DNA of 64,000 nt from Rhizophagus clarus (Eukaryota > Glomeromycota > Glomeromycetes > Glomerales > Glomeraceae): the NCBI GenBank assembly GCA_015698045.1, contig BLAL01000324.1, positions 394,501 through 458,500 on the forward strand. The letters run 5' to 3'. The notes beneath the pieces were generated by a model. That model saw only the letters and a program-made list of their open reading frames with translations, was not told the origin of the DNA and did not search any database. Each line of letters starts with the position of its first letter. The stretch's first letter is position 1. Shown here in pieces: positions 26,752 to 38,188 of this stretch. Position numbers and translations under genes: made by a program.

Positions 26752-28355
26752 TCAAGCTAAAACAGATATCATTTCTCGAGCATAAAGAAAAGTTTCCATA
26801 ATACTCATAATAAATTCTTCAACATTATCTAAGCTAATTTCTTGATCCCAAAATCTATGTTTTAAAGTAATAGAGTCTTGAATGAAGAACTTACCTTTCT
26901 CTTCCTGCTTGACCGTTGAAAATGTAATAGAATAATTTTCATTCCTTAAATTTAAAGTAAAAACGATTAGATTTTTAAAAGAGAAAGATTAATTGGTTAC
27001 AATGAAATTTATTACTTGTAGCATTTCTTTTTAATGACTTGACGAATTACAGCACGATTAATTATAGTGCCTTTAAAATCTTTTGATTTAAACCACATGT
27101 TGTCCCTTTCATCAGGAATTCGAGATTGAACTTCATTAATTGTCTTTTCAATTTCTGTACCCTCGGAAGGAAGGTCATAAAAAGATTTAAGCGAAAATCT
27201 AAAATCGGGCGCTTTCGATCCAGAGACAACATCAATATTAGCTAACAAAAAAAAAAAAAAAAAATATTCGTTAAAAAAAAATTTTTTTTTTTTTTAAAGA
27301 AATTTAAATTAGTAAAATCACTGCACCTAGACGATTAGAACCATGAGCATTGATAGCAACTTTCCATTTGTTTTCTCGCTCGTTCCAACGCAATGTTATT
27401 TTTCTCTTCTTATTTGCTGTAGGAACGTAAGTAATATTCACTTTCTCCTTATTTTTACCTTGTTCATCGACCAATTTAAACTCAAATTTTTGTCGAAGTT
27501 TTTCAAAATTATTCTCAACTAGAGTTGAACCTTGTTGAAATTCATTATTAACGATTTTACTATCGTAAAGTCCACCATCATCGCAAGAGCAATCGTCAAT
27601 ACTTTCACTACGACCTCTTTTTGATAAGACATTAAATCTATACCATTCTTGTAAAACAAAAGGATCTTCGGGATTAATAAGATTAAAAAATAAGAGTTTA
27701 CCAAAGAATATTTTAGGTTTAAAGACGATTTTGTCAGGGAACGTAAGACTTCTTTTAATAGTAGTTTTTATTTTTAAAAATAATCTTTCCAAACAATCAT
27801 CAATTTTATTTAAGGTATTGAATTGACACGGAGTAATTAGATTTAGGAATTCTTCGGGGTTGTCAGCGTCATGATCATCTTCAGTCTCATTAAATTCAAT
27901 GAAATAACGAGTTTTTATATCTGATCCATCTAAAGAATCAATATCATCATCATCATCATCATCATCATCATTAGCATAATCACCACCATCATCATGAATT
28001 TCTACAGTTTTCTCATTGAATTTAGTAAATTTAAGTTTTATATTATTCGAAACTGGTTCAACCAAAATGAAATAACTAAGTGCTGGAATAAAAGAGGTTT
28101 TTTCAAGGAAATCTCTTATCAAGACTTTAGCTTTCATAAATTGAGATGAATCTCCGGAGATCGTCAAAGTTGTATTTTGTCCAGTATTAACAATAATACT
28201 TGCCCCAGTTTGTTTTCTGAAATTAATAAGTAATTTAGATGTAAGATTTAAAACAAAAGGATATATTAAAATAAATATTACTCATATTGTTTAATTATCT
28301 TCTCATTAAGTTGAGAAAGTCTTTGACATCTAGTAATATCAAAAGTCCCGAACAT
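26752..28355 (-). CDS. KH-domain-like protein, paralogue B, four exons
   Basis: Gene model: exons 28355-28282, 28216-27327, 27241-27016 and 26944-26752. The introns are GT..AG and the joined length of 1383 bases gives 460 residues. The organisation is the same as paralogue A: TFDITRCQRLSQLNEKIIKQY, then QTGASIIVNTGQNTTLTISG, then AKVLIRDFLEK. The acidic loop is expanded to a run of nine aspartates encoded by an ATC/GAT trinucleotide repeat near 27945-27972. The conserved parts FPDKIVFKPKIFFGKLLFF, LQEWYRFNVLSK and a C-terminal WDQ/DNVEEF segment are present. Intron 2 (27242-27326) contains a long T/A homopolymer. Paralogues A and B are in the same orientation, consistent with tandem duplication. 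Function beyond likely RNA binding is unknown. Confidence 0.8.
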
Positions 28356-29181
28356 TTTTTTCTTTTGAAAATTGTATGAACAAAAGCGATGGTAAACTGT
28401 AAAGGGATGGTGTTCCCAACAAGTAATTTATATTAAAATCAATTGCCTTTTTTTCGAAACAATAACCATCATATGACTGACTGATCATTTTATTAAATAG
28501 ACTATGTACACGGTAATACACAAATAATAACATGGTTGCAATTTACGTATTTGAAATTAATTGCAATATTTTTTTTATCTCTAAGTTGATTACTAGTTGA
28601 TTAAGCGTTGCTTCACTTTGATTCAGATAATATAACCCAATAAATTTTATTTGGGAGTCTTATTTCTAACATGTTCCTGATTCTTATTTTTATTATAGTA
28701 TACAATTGTATTATCTCTCTAACCTTTTAATTCTTTGGAATATTTACTAATTATTAGTAGTCAAAGAATATTTTTTGTGTAATCCTTTATTCTTTTGCCT
28801 AATATACCCACAACCTCACAAAATTTAATCTTTATACATTTTTTAAATCGTTCTTTTATGAATACCAAATAATCCTTAATCGCTTGAAGCGAAAATTTAG
28901 TTCAAATTAACTTTTTTCTTAAATTTCGTTATATAATATTTTTGATAATTCACCATTTGCTAAAAAACTAATATTGTGCTACGTACTTGCATGTCTAATT
29001 GTCTATGTCTAATCAATCTCATGATCAATTTATAAAATCCAATCATAATGATATATATGTTTATATTTTCTACGTTTCAGAGTCGATTTCCTACAGAAAA
29101 AATAAAAATAAAGTTTAGAAACTTTTTTTTAGATAGGTTCAAATTTTATCCGAAACTTGAAAATTCCATTATCCATACAAA
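28356..29181. other. Intergenic region between KH-like gene B and EAF6
   Basis: The roughly 150 bases upstream of gene B (around 28440-28505) share a segment, including CAGTCATATGATGGTTATTG on the gene strand, with the upstream region of paralogue C. This suggests a retained promoter. EAF6 transcription starts on the other side, so the interval may be a divergent promoter region. Confidence 0.45.
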
Positions 29182-29975
29182 ATGCCAGATGTTGGAGAAG
29201 ATCCTTCTACTAGCAACAATGTAGTAGGTTTATCCTTGGTTTTCTTTGTCAACAGAATTTTATCTAAAACTTTCTTTTTTATAGCCTCCCGTTGCAACAA
29301 GACAAAAACTGGAAGAAGTAGAAGCAGAACTTAAAGATTTGTTAATTAGAAAAAGACAAGTTGATAAAAGTCTGGTAAATAGACAAATATTGCTTGTATT
29401 TTATTAAAGGAGTTTCTTCCTAACTATACTGATATAGAAAACTATAGAAAGTAATATTTGGAACTTTGAAGGTTCTTATCTAGAAGAGACCCATTCTGGT
29501 GGAAATCTTATTCGTGGGTTTGATTCGTATTTGAGACCTTCTACTGAGAAGAAGAAACGAACAGAAATTATTCCTGAAGAACGACTGTTTTCAAGATCGA
29601 GGTAAGATTAGGATGTTAAGCAGTTAGATGGCGTAAATATTTATTTTTATATAGTAATCATTGATATTTTTACTTGTAGCGTAACTTCCGAAAAGGTAAT
29701 ACATTATATTTTATAATAATTATTATAATTATAATTATTTTATTTAATGTAATTTATAATTGTATATTTTTTCATAGGCTGTGAGTATAAATGATGAATC
29801 GTCATCAAGTTCAGATGATTACATTAAAAATGGTTATAAGCAAATGAGTAGTAGTAGAAAGAAGAAAAAACAAAGGCATAATTTTACATTTTCTCAAGAA
29901 GTCAAAGAAGTTAAACGAATCAAATTAACTTATCATCGTGAGGGTAAAGACACAGAAGAAGAATTGGACATTTGA
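29182..29975 (+). CDS. EAF6: EAF6, subunit of NuA4/MOZ-type histone acetyltransferase complexes
   Basis: Gene model: exons 29182-29220, 29285-29374, 29438-29601, 29680-29695 and 29778-29975. All introns are GT..AG, and the 507 coding bases give 168 residues. The core is RQKLEEVEAELKDLL (coiled coil), then IWNFEGSYLEETHSGGNLI and RGFDSYL, the signature of the EAF6/MEAF6 family. EAF6 is a small scaffold subunit that packs against acetyltransferase complexes (NuA4 in yeast, MOZ/MORF in animals) in the nucleus. The C-terminal tail is Ser/Asp-rich, then Lys-rich. The fourth exon is only 16 nt, a microexon that keeps the frame. The recognition is confident; exact exon edges are inferred from splice consensus. 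Confidence 0.9.
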
Positions 29976-31129
29976 TATTCTTATAGAAAGTTTCTAGATT
30001 AAAATTTTAAAATCAACTTTGTCATCATTATTTGATATTGCAAATCATATTGAGTGGGTCAGCGGGTACAGAATGGAATATCTCTCTATCATTCAATTTA
30101 GTTCATAATAGTATTTAGCCAAGTACAAGGTTGATGATCTAATGGTCAATGGAACTCTATATTTCGTTTATAATTAATATAATAGTACAGATCCAGTTAT
30201 TCAAAAAAAAAAAAAAAAAATTCTGTCGTTAAATCTAGTCTCATGAGATCTGATAATTGAACTAGATGCTAAAATATTTATTGTATTACCAAAATCTTGA
30301 TTTTCTATCGATTTTTTTTATTAATTAATCTTATAATAAAAATACATTAGGATTCGGTTGCAAATTTTATCATTGCGCAATACACATGATTCAAAACAAT
30401 AGCTTTTACTTTCCTTAAAGTTATTTCTTAAATTATCACCATTTCAAATTCTAAACGTACACATGAAAACTTCAAGTTATGGTATGAGGTGATGGGACAA
30501 AAAAAATTGTTTTTTTTGTCCTAGTATAGGAACATCACGTATTTTCCCCGGTTAAGTCCCATATTATAAAAAAAAATGAATTAATAAATATACACAATAA
30601 CACAAATTCGGTAGAACCGCTAATAACTTATTATAAAACAATAACTTGATAAAAAAAGTAAAATTATGTCACATGGAGTAAATACTTGCCGATTGTCATA
30701 CAGAGATCTTCACGTAATTTTTCACCAAATTTTACCTGGAACATCTCTATTCTCGATTATCGTAAAACGAATTACAATAAGTTTTGAAATAGAAAATAGA
30801 CTATTATATTATCTAGTTCTAAATGGTACGGAACGTGCAGCGGCATCACAATCTGATACACCGACATATTTATATTGTATGTAAGTTACTTGCCTAGCTA
30901 AAACGCAGGACAGAATAATTTCTAACTGATAACCATAAAAATTTTAATTATTTTTTTTTTTTTTGAGTTTGATTTGGCGGCATTGTAAAAATCGTGCCAC
31001 TGTACTACCATGCACACAGTCAAATGATCGGTCAGTCATATGATGGTTATTGTCTCGAGAAAAAGGCAGTCTTATAGCTACTTATATATATCACCTTCAT
31101 CTCTTAAATTCTAAAAAAAAAAAAAAAAA
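29976..31129. other. Intergenic region, nothing recognised
   Basis: No supported gene. The open frame at 30666-30884 has no domain. The last 110 bases contain the conserved paralogue upstream segment (around 31019-31068). Confidence 0.4.
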
Positions 31130-32748
31130 ATGTCGATAATTAATGAAGAATCCTTTGATATTACCAAATGCCGAAGACTTTCTCAATTTAGTGAGAAAAT
31201 AATTAGGCAATACGAGTAATATTTATTTTTTTTTTTTTGAAATCCCATTATTTAATATTATTTAACTTTTTTATTAATTTCAGAACATCAACTGGAGCAA
31301 GTATTAATGTTACTACTGAACAAAACGCTACAAAGCTAACAATCTCTGGAAATTCATCTCAATTTAGAAAGGCTAAAGTTTTGATAAGGGATTCCCTTGA
31401 AAGTTCTTCTTTTATTCCGACAGTTTATTACTATATTTTGGCTGGATCAGTTTCAAATAATGACAAACTTAGATTTGTTAAATTCGATGAGGAAATCATA
31501 GATATTAATGATGATGGCGGTGGTGGTGATGATGATGATGATGATTCTTTAGAAGATTCGGGTAGAGAAACCCGGTATTTCGTTGAATTTTTACAGAAAA
31601 ATAATGAGACTGACGGTGATGATGATGCTGAAAATTTTCTGGATCTAATTACTCCATGTCATTTTAATATTTCCAGCAAGATTGATGATTGTTTAGAAAG
31701 ATTATGTCTAAAGGTCAAAACAACTATTAAAAGAAGTTTTGCGTTCCCCGACAAAATCATTTTTAAACCTGAATTATACTTTGGCAAAGTCTTGTATTTT
31801 GATATTATTAATCCTGGGGATACGTTTGTTTTACAAGAATGGTATAGGTTTAATATCTTATCAAAACATGGTGGTAGTGAAAGTATTGATGACTACTCTT
31901 TCAATGGTGAACTTTACAATAATAGGACCGTTAATACTGAGTTTCTACAAGGCTCAACACAAATTGAAGAAAATTTTAGAATACTTCAACAAAAATTTGG
32001 TTTCAAATTAGAAAGTGACCAATTTTTTCACGAACAAAATAAGGGGAAAATAAGCATTTTTTATACTACAGAATTTAAGAGAAGAAGAAAGATAAAATTG
32101 CATTGGAGTGAACTAGAAAATAAATGGAAAATTATTATCAATGCTCATGGTCTTAATCGTTTGGGTGAGTGATTTTATTAACTAAGATTAATAATTTATT
32201 TATAAAAGTATATATTTTTTTTAACAAATTTTTTTTATTAGCAAATATTGATATTATCTCTGGATCAAAAGAGCCTGATTTTCGACTCTCACTTAAAACT
32301 TTTTATGACCTTCCTCCTGAGGGTTCAGAGATTGAAGAGGCTATTAATAAAGTTCAATCTCGAACTTTTAGCAAAAAGAATAACATGTGGTTTGAATCAG
32401 AAGATTTTAACGATACTTTGATTAAAAAGGCTGTTGTTCGACAAGTTATCGAAAAGAAACGTTACAAGTAATAAATTCATTGTTTCTTTATGTTCTTTAT
32501 GGTGATCTTTTCTCTTAAAAATTAAAATTCATTTTATTACTTAAAGGAATGAAAAATTTTCTATTACAATCTCAAAAGTCAAACAGGATAAAGAAGGTAA
32601 AATTACCATTCAAAACTTTATCATTCTGAAACATCTTTTTTGGAAACAAAATATTTGCTTGGATAACGTAGACGAATTTATGAAGAGCGTTACCGAAACT
32701 TTTCATTATGCTCAGGAATTGATGAATACTAGATTTGATAGTATATAG
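31130..32748 (+). CDS. KH-domain-like protein, paralogue C, four exons
   Basis: Gene model: exons 31130-31215, 31284-32164, 32242-32467 and 32547-32748. All introns are GT..AG and the 1395 coding bases give 464 residues. Exon 1 encodes ESFDITKCRRLSQFSEKIIR. Exon 2 opens with TSTGASINV and TKLTISGNSSQFRKAKVLIR, the KH-like fold. The acidic loop is DDGGGGDDDDDD, from a GAT-rich repeat. FPDKIIFKPELYFGKVLYFD and LQEWYRFNILSK follow. The exon phases equal those of paralogues A and B, so the intron positions predate the duplications. This copy lies on the opposite strand from the other two, on the far side of EAF6. Role unknown, RNA binding inferred. Confidence 0.8.
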
Positions 32749-34900
32749 AAACATTCTACCCTTTGTATAAATTTCTATCTATTGTATAAATTTTATATAT
32801 TTGTTTAACTGACAATGTATATTTGTTATAAAGAAAAGATTACAAAAGAATTTACAATTCTTTCCCTTTGTTATGATGTTATTAACAATTATCGTTTGTC
32901 ATGATGCAATAAAAAAAAGAAAAGGATGTTTGATATTATAAAAAAATAAATGCTTAAAACAAAGGTCGGGAATCGGGATTATGTATTTTCCGTCAGATAA
33001 GATAATCACATCACGACCAATCCACTTTACTTATTTATATATATTGTACACGGGGTGTTTATCATGTGATCCTGATTAATTTTAATTGGCTGAATAATAA
33101 AAATTTAAACGTCCTAAGGAAAAGTAGCTATGAAGCGTAAAGGTATTGAAACTAGATAATTAAAGACTTTCCGGATACATGGTTATAAGTATTCCACTTA
33201 AATAGATATAGGGGAATCTTCAGCAGCATGCTATAGGGGTAATACGGCATATTGACTGAAATAGTTTTAGAGGAATTGATAATTATAATTTTGCATTTGC
33301 TCAGCTATGTCCTATTTGCGATGAAGAACATGGGAATTATGGATTGCATGGTGAATGGTATAGAAATGGAACAAATATTTTCTTTAGTTGCCTGCAATAA
33401 TTCAAGTAATAAATTCAAGAAACTTCTTCATATATAGCCTTTCACTTGTATATATTTATTTTATTGCATATATTAATAAAAGTACCATGAAGAATCTCCA
33501 CGCCAATCACCTTATATGTGACAGATGTCCGGATTAATAAAAACTGTCATTTGTGTAACTGATCAATAATCAATATGAAAAATCAAGCAGAAATACTAAA
33601 GAAACTGTATCTAAAAGAAGCTATATCAACTATTATATTTATTTTTGAAAAATTTGAATATGAAGGTATCTCTTTCTGGTACATTCTATTTGAACTTTAA
33701 ACCTTATTATTAATTCTTTTTTTCAAAAAGCAAGGTATTAAATCCTGACTATTTTACTTTTAATTCTAATTAATTCTTAATTAATTTCTTATTATATTGC
33801 TAAAAATGCTATGATTTTTAATTTAACAAAAAGAAAGAGTATGCCTGATATATTTATAACTTATGATGATTTTATTCTGTTTGTAATTGTTGTTCTAGCT
33901 ATCAGTGAATAACACAATGTGAAAGTGGGGTTTAAGGACTGAAGGTCCATCCCCCACTGAAACATTGTGTGTATGGGCCACAGAATGTTAAAATCAATAT
34001 CAATTTTTTTTATTATATAAGAATGAGTTCTAAAGGCTCTAGAATCTTAATTTTTATATTTTATTAGTAAAGCTTCTAGCTGGCTTAGAATCTTAATTTC
34101 TATATCAATTTTTCTTTATTATATTAGAAAAGCTTCCATATGCGCCGATTTGAGGAATTTGCCGATCATCAATTATGTGGCGCAGTACCGATTAAAATCG
34201 ATCAAAACCGTCCCTACATAAGAAAAAATAAGCCAAAAAATACTTAAAAAAACTTTTAAGACCTTTTCCAAAAAAATTTACCTCTTTAACCTGAAACCAG
34301 TAGAAGAAATTTCTAAAAAAAGGAATAAAAATATTATAAAATTAGTTTATTTAAAAAAAAAAGTAAGAATAAGCACCAGAATAATTATTTAACGAGAAAA
34401 AATTGATTGAAAAATAATTAATAACGAATATCAAATAGATTTTAACTAAATAAACTAATCAATATATAATTTAAATTCACTAAAACATCGTTATTAATCT
34501 TAGAATTATTTATTTATTGAAAGATTATTTTTGAATAATTTTGCTGCCTAAATAAATTTTTTTTATAAACTATTGAAAAAAAATAAAAAAATAGCTCCAA
34601 GTTATATTTAATGTAAAATAACTACTAATATACTTGCCAAAATTCTCAACTTACATAATGTAAAAACTGGTGGAAAAGTTTGATGGGGAAATTAATGGGG
34701 AGTTTAATATGGAGTTTACGAAAGAAAAAAATTTTTTAACGCTACTTTTGTTGAAGTAATTTCTCGATATTTGTGTCATATGATCATGTAGTACAAGAGT
34801 GATCCTTTTTGTGAAACTTATTTAACTTAATTTTTATCTAATTATCATCAAATTCCTTAATTTAGGCTAATTTTGTTAATTCCGAAAATTGGCGGATATG
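32749..34900. other. Intergenic region with hairpin and transposon scraps
   Basis: Contains a zinc-knuckle-like fragment near 33303-33390 (CPICDEEHGNYGLHGEWY in one frame) with no complete gene around it, and the imperfect hairpin at 33912-33970. Nothing else is recognised. Confidence 0.4.
33912..33970. repeat. Imperfect inverted repeat (double hairpin)
   Basis: The arms begin ACACAATGTGAAAGTGGGG and end with a near-complementary CCCCACTGAAACATTGTGT. The loop itself contains GGACTGAAGGTCC, a second small hairpin. It could be a MITE core or a structured RNA; no terminator-like U-run context was found. Confidence 0.65.
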
Positions 34901-34929
34901 CTAAGTCTTCTAGAATTATAATTTCTATA

Positions 34930-35850
34930 TTGTAAATAAATCTAACGAAAAAATAGGTCTAACGAAAATAAATATATCAGGAATTAATTCTATAAAGACT
35001 AGCGCATTAATTAACATATTTATTAAATAAGTCTAATAAAAATAAATCTAACAGTCCTTATTACCCCCCATAAATAAGTCTAATGAAAAAATAAGTCTAA
35101 CGAAAATAAGTCTAACAAAAAAATTAAGTCTAACGATTGTCCTTATCCTCTCAGCATAAATCTAATGAAAATCTATATCAGAAACTGCTTTTGCATGGGC
35201 TAGTTCTTTGAAAAAATATATTATTCTTTAAGTCTAACGAAAAAAAATTAAGTCAAACGATTGTCCTAAGTTTCCCATTAATAAGTCTAACGAAAATTAT
35301 GAATAAAGAACTGGTTTTGCGCAGGCTAGCTCTGAAATTAATATGTTTTATATAAAAGTTTAACAAAAAATTAAGTTTAACTGTCCCAATTTCCCCCAGA
35401 ATATGCCGTTCTGTAGTATAAGTCTAACAAAAAAAATAGTATATCAAAACTATCTCTGCGCTGGCTAACTCATAAAATAGCATATAAATCTAACAAAAAT
35501 AACTCCTGTAAAAATCCAGAAAAATCTGCAGAATTGTCCCAACTTTTTCTTGGTCAAGAATGGGTTCAGTGCAGGCTAGCTCATCAAATAATATAATAAT
35601 TTAACGAAAAATTTAAGTCTAACTATTTCGCCCTGCTGGGAATTTTATAAGAAATATATATCAGAAATTGGCTTCGCATTGGCTAACTCCTTATCTAATA
35701 CATTATTTAAGTCTAACGAAAAAAAATAATATTCTTTAGCTAGCTCATTAAATAGTATATTACAAAAGTTTAACAAAAAATTGTATATCAAGTAATAATT
35801 CTGGCAAGTTAGAGCGCATAAAATCATGATCTAAATAAATCTAATGAGAA
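34930..35850. repeat. Degenerate AAGTCTAACGAAAA repeat field
   Basis: About twenty variants of AARTCTAAYGAAAA (for example near 35038, 35090, 35107, 35126, 35240, 35283 and 35708) lie in one kilobase. They are interleaved with a longer motif like TTTTGCGCAGGCTAGCTC that recurs about every 130-170 bp, giving about six or seven higher-order units. No coding frame crosses it. It is likely an old satellite or the internal repeat of a non-autonomous transposon. Confidence 0.65.
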
Positions 35851-36464
35851 TATGTTACATTCCTGTTATATACTTAGTATATTCCAGGTTTAAAGCTTTA
35901 GTCCGCAACCTATTATAGTACTGGGTAACATAATAGTCTCTGATATGTAATGGGCATCGGCCACAAGAAGAAGTGGTAGGCTTCCCGCAGTCAGAGTATA
36001 GTATCCGTTTTTTAGCTTTTCAATAAAATCGGCAACCTTCTGGGCGAATACAAGAGTTATTGCAAGCCTTTCCAGTATTGCAAAGATATGAACATGAATA
36101 TTCACCAATCATCCTATTTTTTAACACTAAAATTCAAAAGATTAATTAATAAATAATTGTTTTGTAATAGCCTAAAACCAGTTTGGCAAACCTGTAAATA
36201 CTGCCTTTGGTGATGGTTCTATAACTGGAAACTGAAAGAAATAGGAAATAATTAATTAAAGAAAAAATTTTATAAGCAAGTAATAGTACAACAGTTAGAG
36301 CTAACTAATATACCAAATGTCTGATGCTTACCCAGAATATATAGAAGAATTTAGTATAGAGATAGCTGATTTCAATCTGATTAGTCCTACTGCCTATATA
36401 CTTTATCAGAAACTTTGCTAAAACGTAATAATGGAATTATTAATATTCAAAATAATGATGACTG
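35851..36464. other. Gap before the polymerase relic, nothing recognised
   Basis: No supported coding sequence. The minus-strand frame at 35890-36108 is probably chance. Confidence 0.35.
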
Positions 36465-38188
36465 ATGTTTCAGGTGAGTGTTCTAGGAGCTTTGTATCCT
36501 GTAAAAGTTCATCCAGAGAGAAATCCACATCGGCTATATGGAGGTTTTGTGGAGGAACTTAATATGGAAGACATCCCAATTCCAGTACTGATCTCAACAC
36601 CAGTTTATAAAAAGTTTGAAGAAAATAATCCTGAAATCAGTCTATATGTCTATGAATAGCATAACCAGAATGAGTATCTTGAATTTCGCTATGTTTCAGA
36701 AAGAAGAGGTGATGAATATAAGCAAGTAAATCTTTTAGTAATTACAGAAGAAGAAAGAAGTCACTACTGTATTATCAAAGATTTACATAAACTAGTATAC
36801 AATCATAGCAAACATAAAGGGTGAAAATACCTCTGCCGTTATTGTTTTCATGTATACTCTTCAGAGATAAGATATAATGAACATTTGCCAAAATGCAAGG
36901 GTCTAAATAATGCCCCCTAGCGACCACAAATGCCAGTTAAGAATAGGAGTATCAAAGCATTTTATAACTACAAATACATGCAACCAAATCCATATCGCAT
37001 TTTCTGAGATCTAGAAATGTTAACCGAAAAGTTAACTCCAGAAGAGAAGACAAAGTTAACCCATACCAAAAGATTACAGATGCACAAGCTGTGTGGCTAT
37101 TGCTATGTAGTTGTTCGTATGGATAGTTCACTTAATGATGAAATCATAAGTCATAATTTATATAAAGGGTCAGATGCCTTAGAAAAATTTATTGAAAGAA
37201 TCGAAGGAAAGCTTCTAAATATTCAGGAAGATTTATCTGAACCTGCAGAAATGATAATGGCACCAGGAGATCTTAAAGCATATAATGAGGTGACAGAATG
37301 CTGGATTTGTAAGGGACCTTTTTTAAAACCAGTATCAGAGATAGTACAAAAACTCGAAGAAGCAAAGCATAATTTATTAGAAATCAAAGAATAGAAAACA
37401 TGCAAGGAAAAAGAACATCCAAAAAAGAAAGAGGCATAGAAAAGATACCGAGAAGCTTTAAGTGCACTTAATCAAAAAGTAAAAGATCATGATCATATAA
37501 ATGGAAAGTACTGAGATCCAGCTCATGACTCTTGTAATAAAAAGTTACGTATAGGCTCTTTTGAAACTAAAGTGCCCATTATCTGTCATAATTTTTAAGG
37601 ATATGACTCTCATCCGCTTATGAAAGTTGTAAGCAAATTTACAGCTGATAAGCTAAATTGTATTCCTGAAAATATCAGCAAATATAAAGTAATAGATACA
37701 GTATTGGACAGCTCTGATTTCTTGATAGTTTTCAGCATATGGCAATGGGTTTAGATAAGTTAGTAGCATGTCTAGGAGAAAACCCAGAAAAGTTCTCCCT
37801 AACTATTAAGTATTTTATAGAGAAAGGCTACTCAATGGATAAGATCAAGCTTCTTTTTTGAAAAGGAGTATTCCTATATGACTGGACAAATGCATGGGAA
37901 AAATTTGACACAACAAGCCTCCCACCTAGAATGGATTTCTATTCGCTTCTCAGTCAGCAAAATATCAGTAAGGAGGACTATAAACACGCTCAAAAAGTAT
38001 GGCAGATATTTGAGATAAAAAGTTTCAGAGAATACCATGATCTTTACCTTGAGACAGTTATACTGTTACTTGCCGATGTGTTCATGAATTATAGTATCAT
38101 ATGCTTGAAAGATGACGGCTTAAATTCCTCCCATTACGTCTCAGTACCAGAAATGTTTAATGATTCTCTTTACAAAAGTAGCAGAGCA
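36465..38188 (+). pseudogene. Broken protein-primed DNA polymerase B of a canonical Maverick/Polinton
   Basis: Pieces in shifting plus-strand frames follow the order of Maverick polymerases. They begin with a leader with NPHRLYGGFVEELN and a C2H2-like finger CRYCFHVYSSEIRYNEHLPKC, interrupted by stops. Next come LCGYCYVVVRMDSS, the CWICKGPF finger and the KDHDHINGKY / DPAHDSCNKKL endonuclease-VII-like zinc motif. The Exo II-like HNF-GYDSHPLMK and the ISKEDYKHAQKVWQIF / HDLYLETVILLLADVF segment complete it. At least eight stops or frame breaks are present and the palm domain is missing. The relic ends abruptly at about 38188, where a different repeat begins. It is clearly a different polymerase type from the one in the 41-59 kb element, which lacks these exonuclease and zinc parts. 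Confidence 0.8.
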
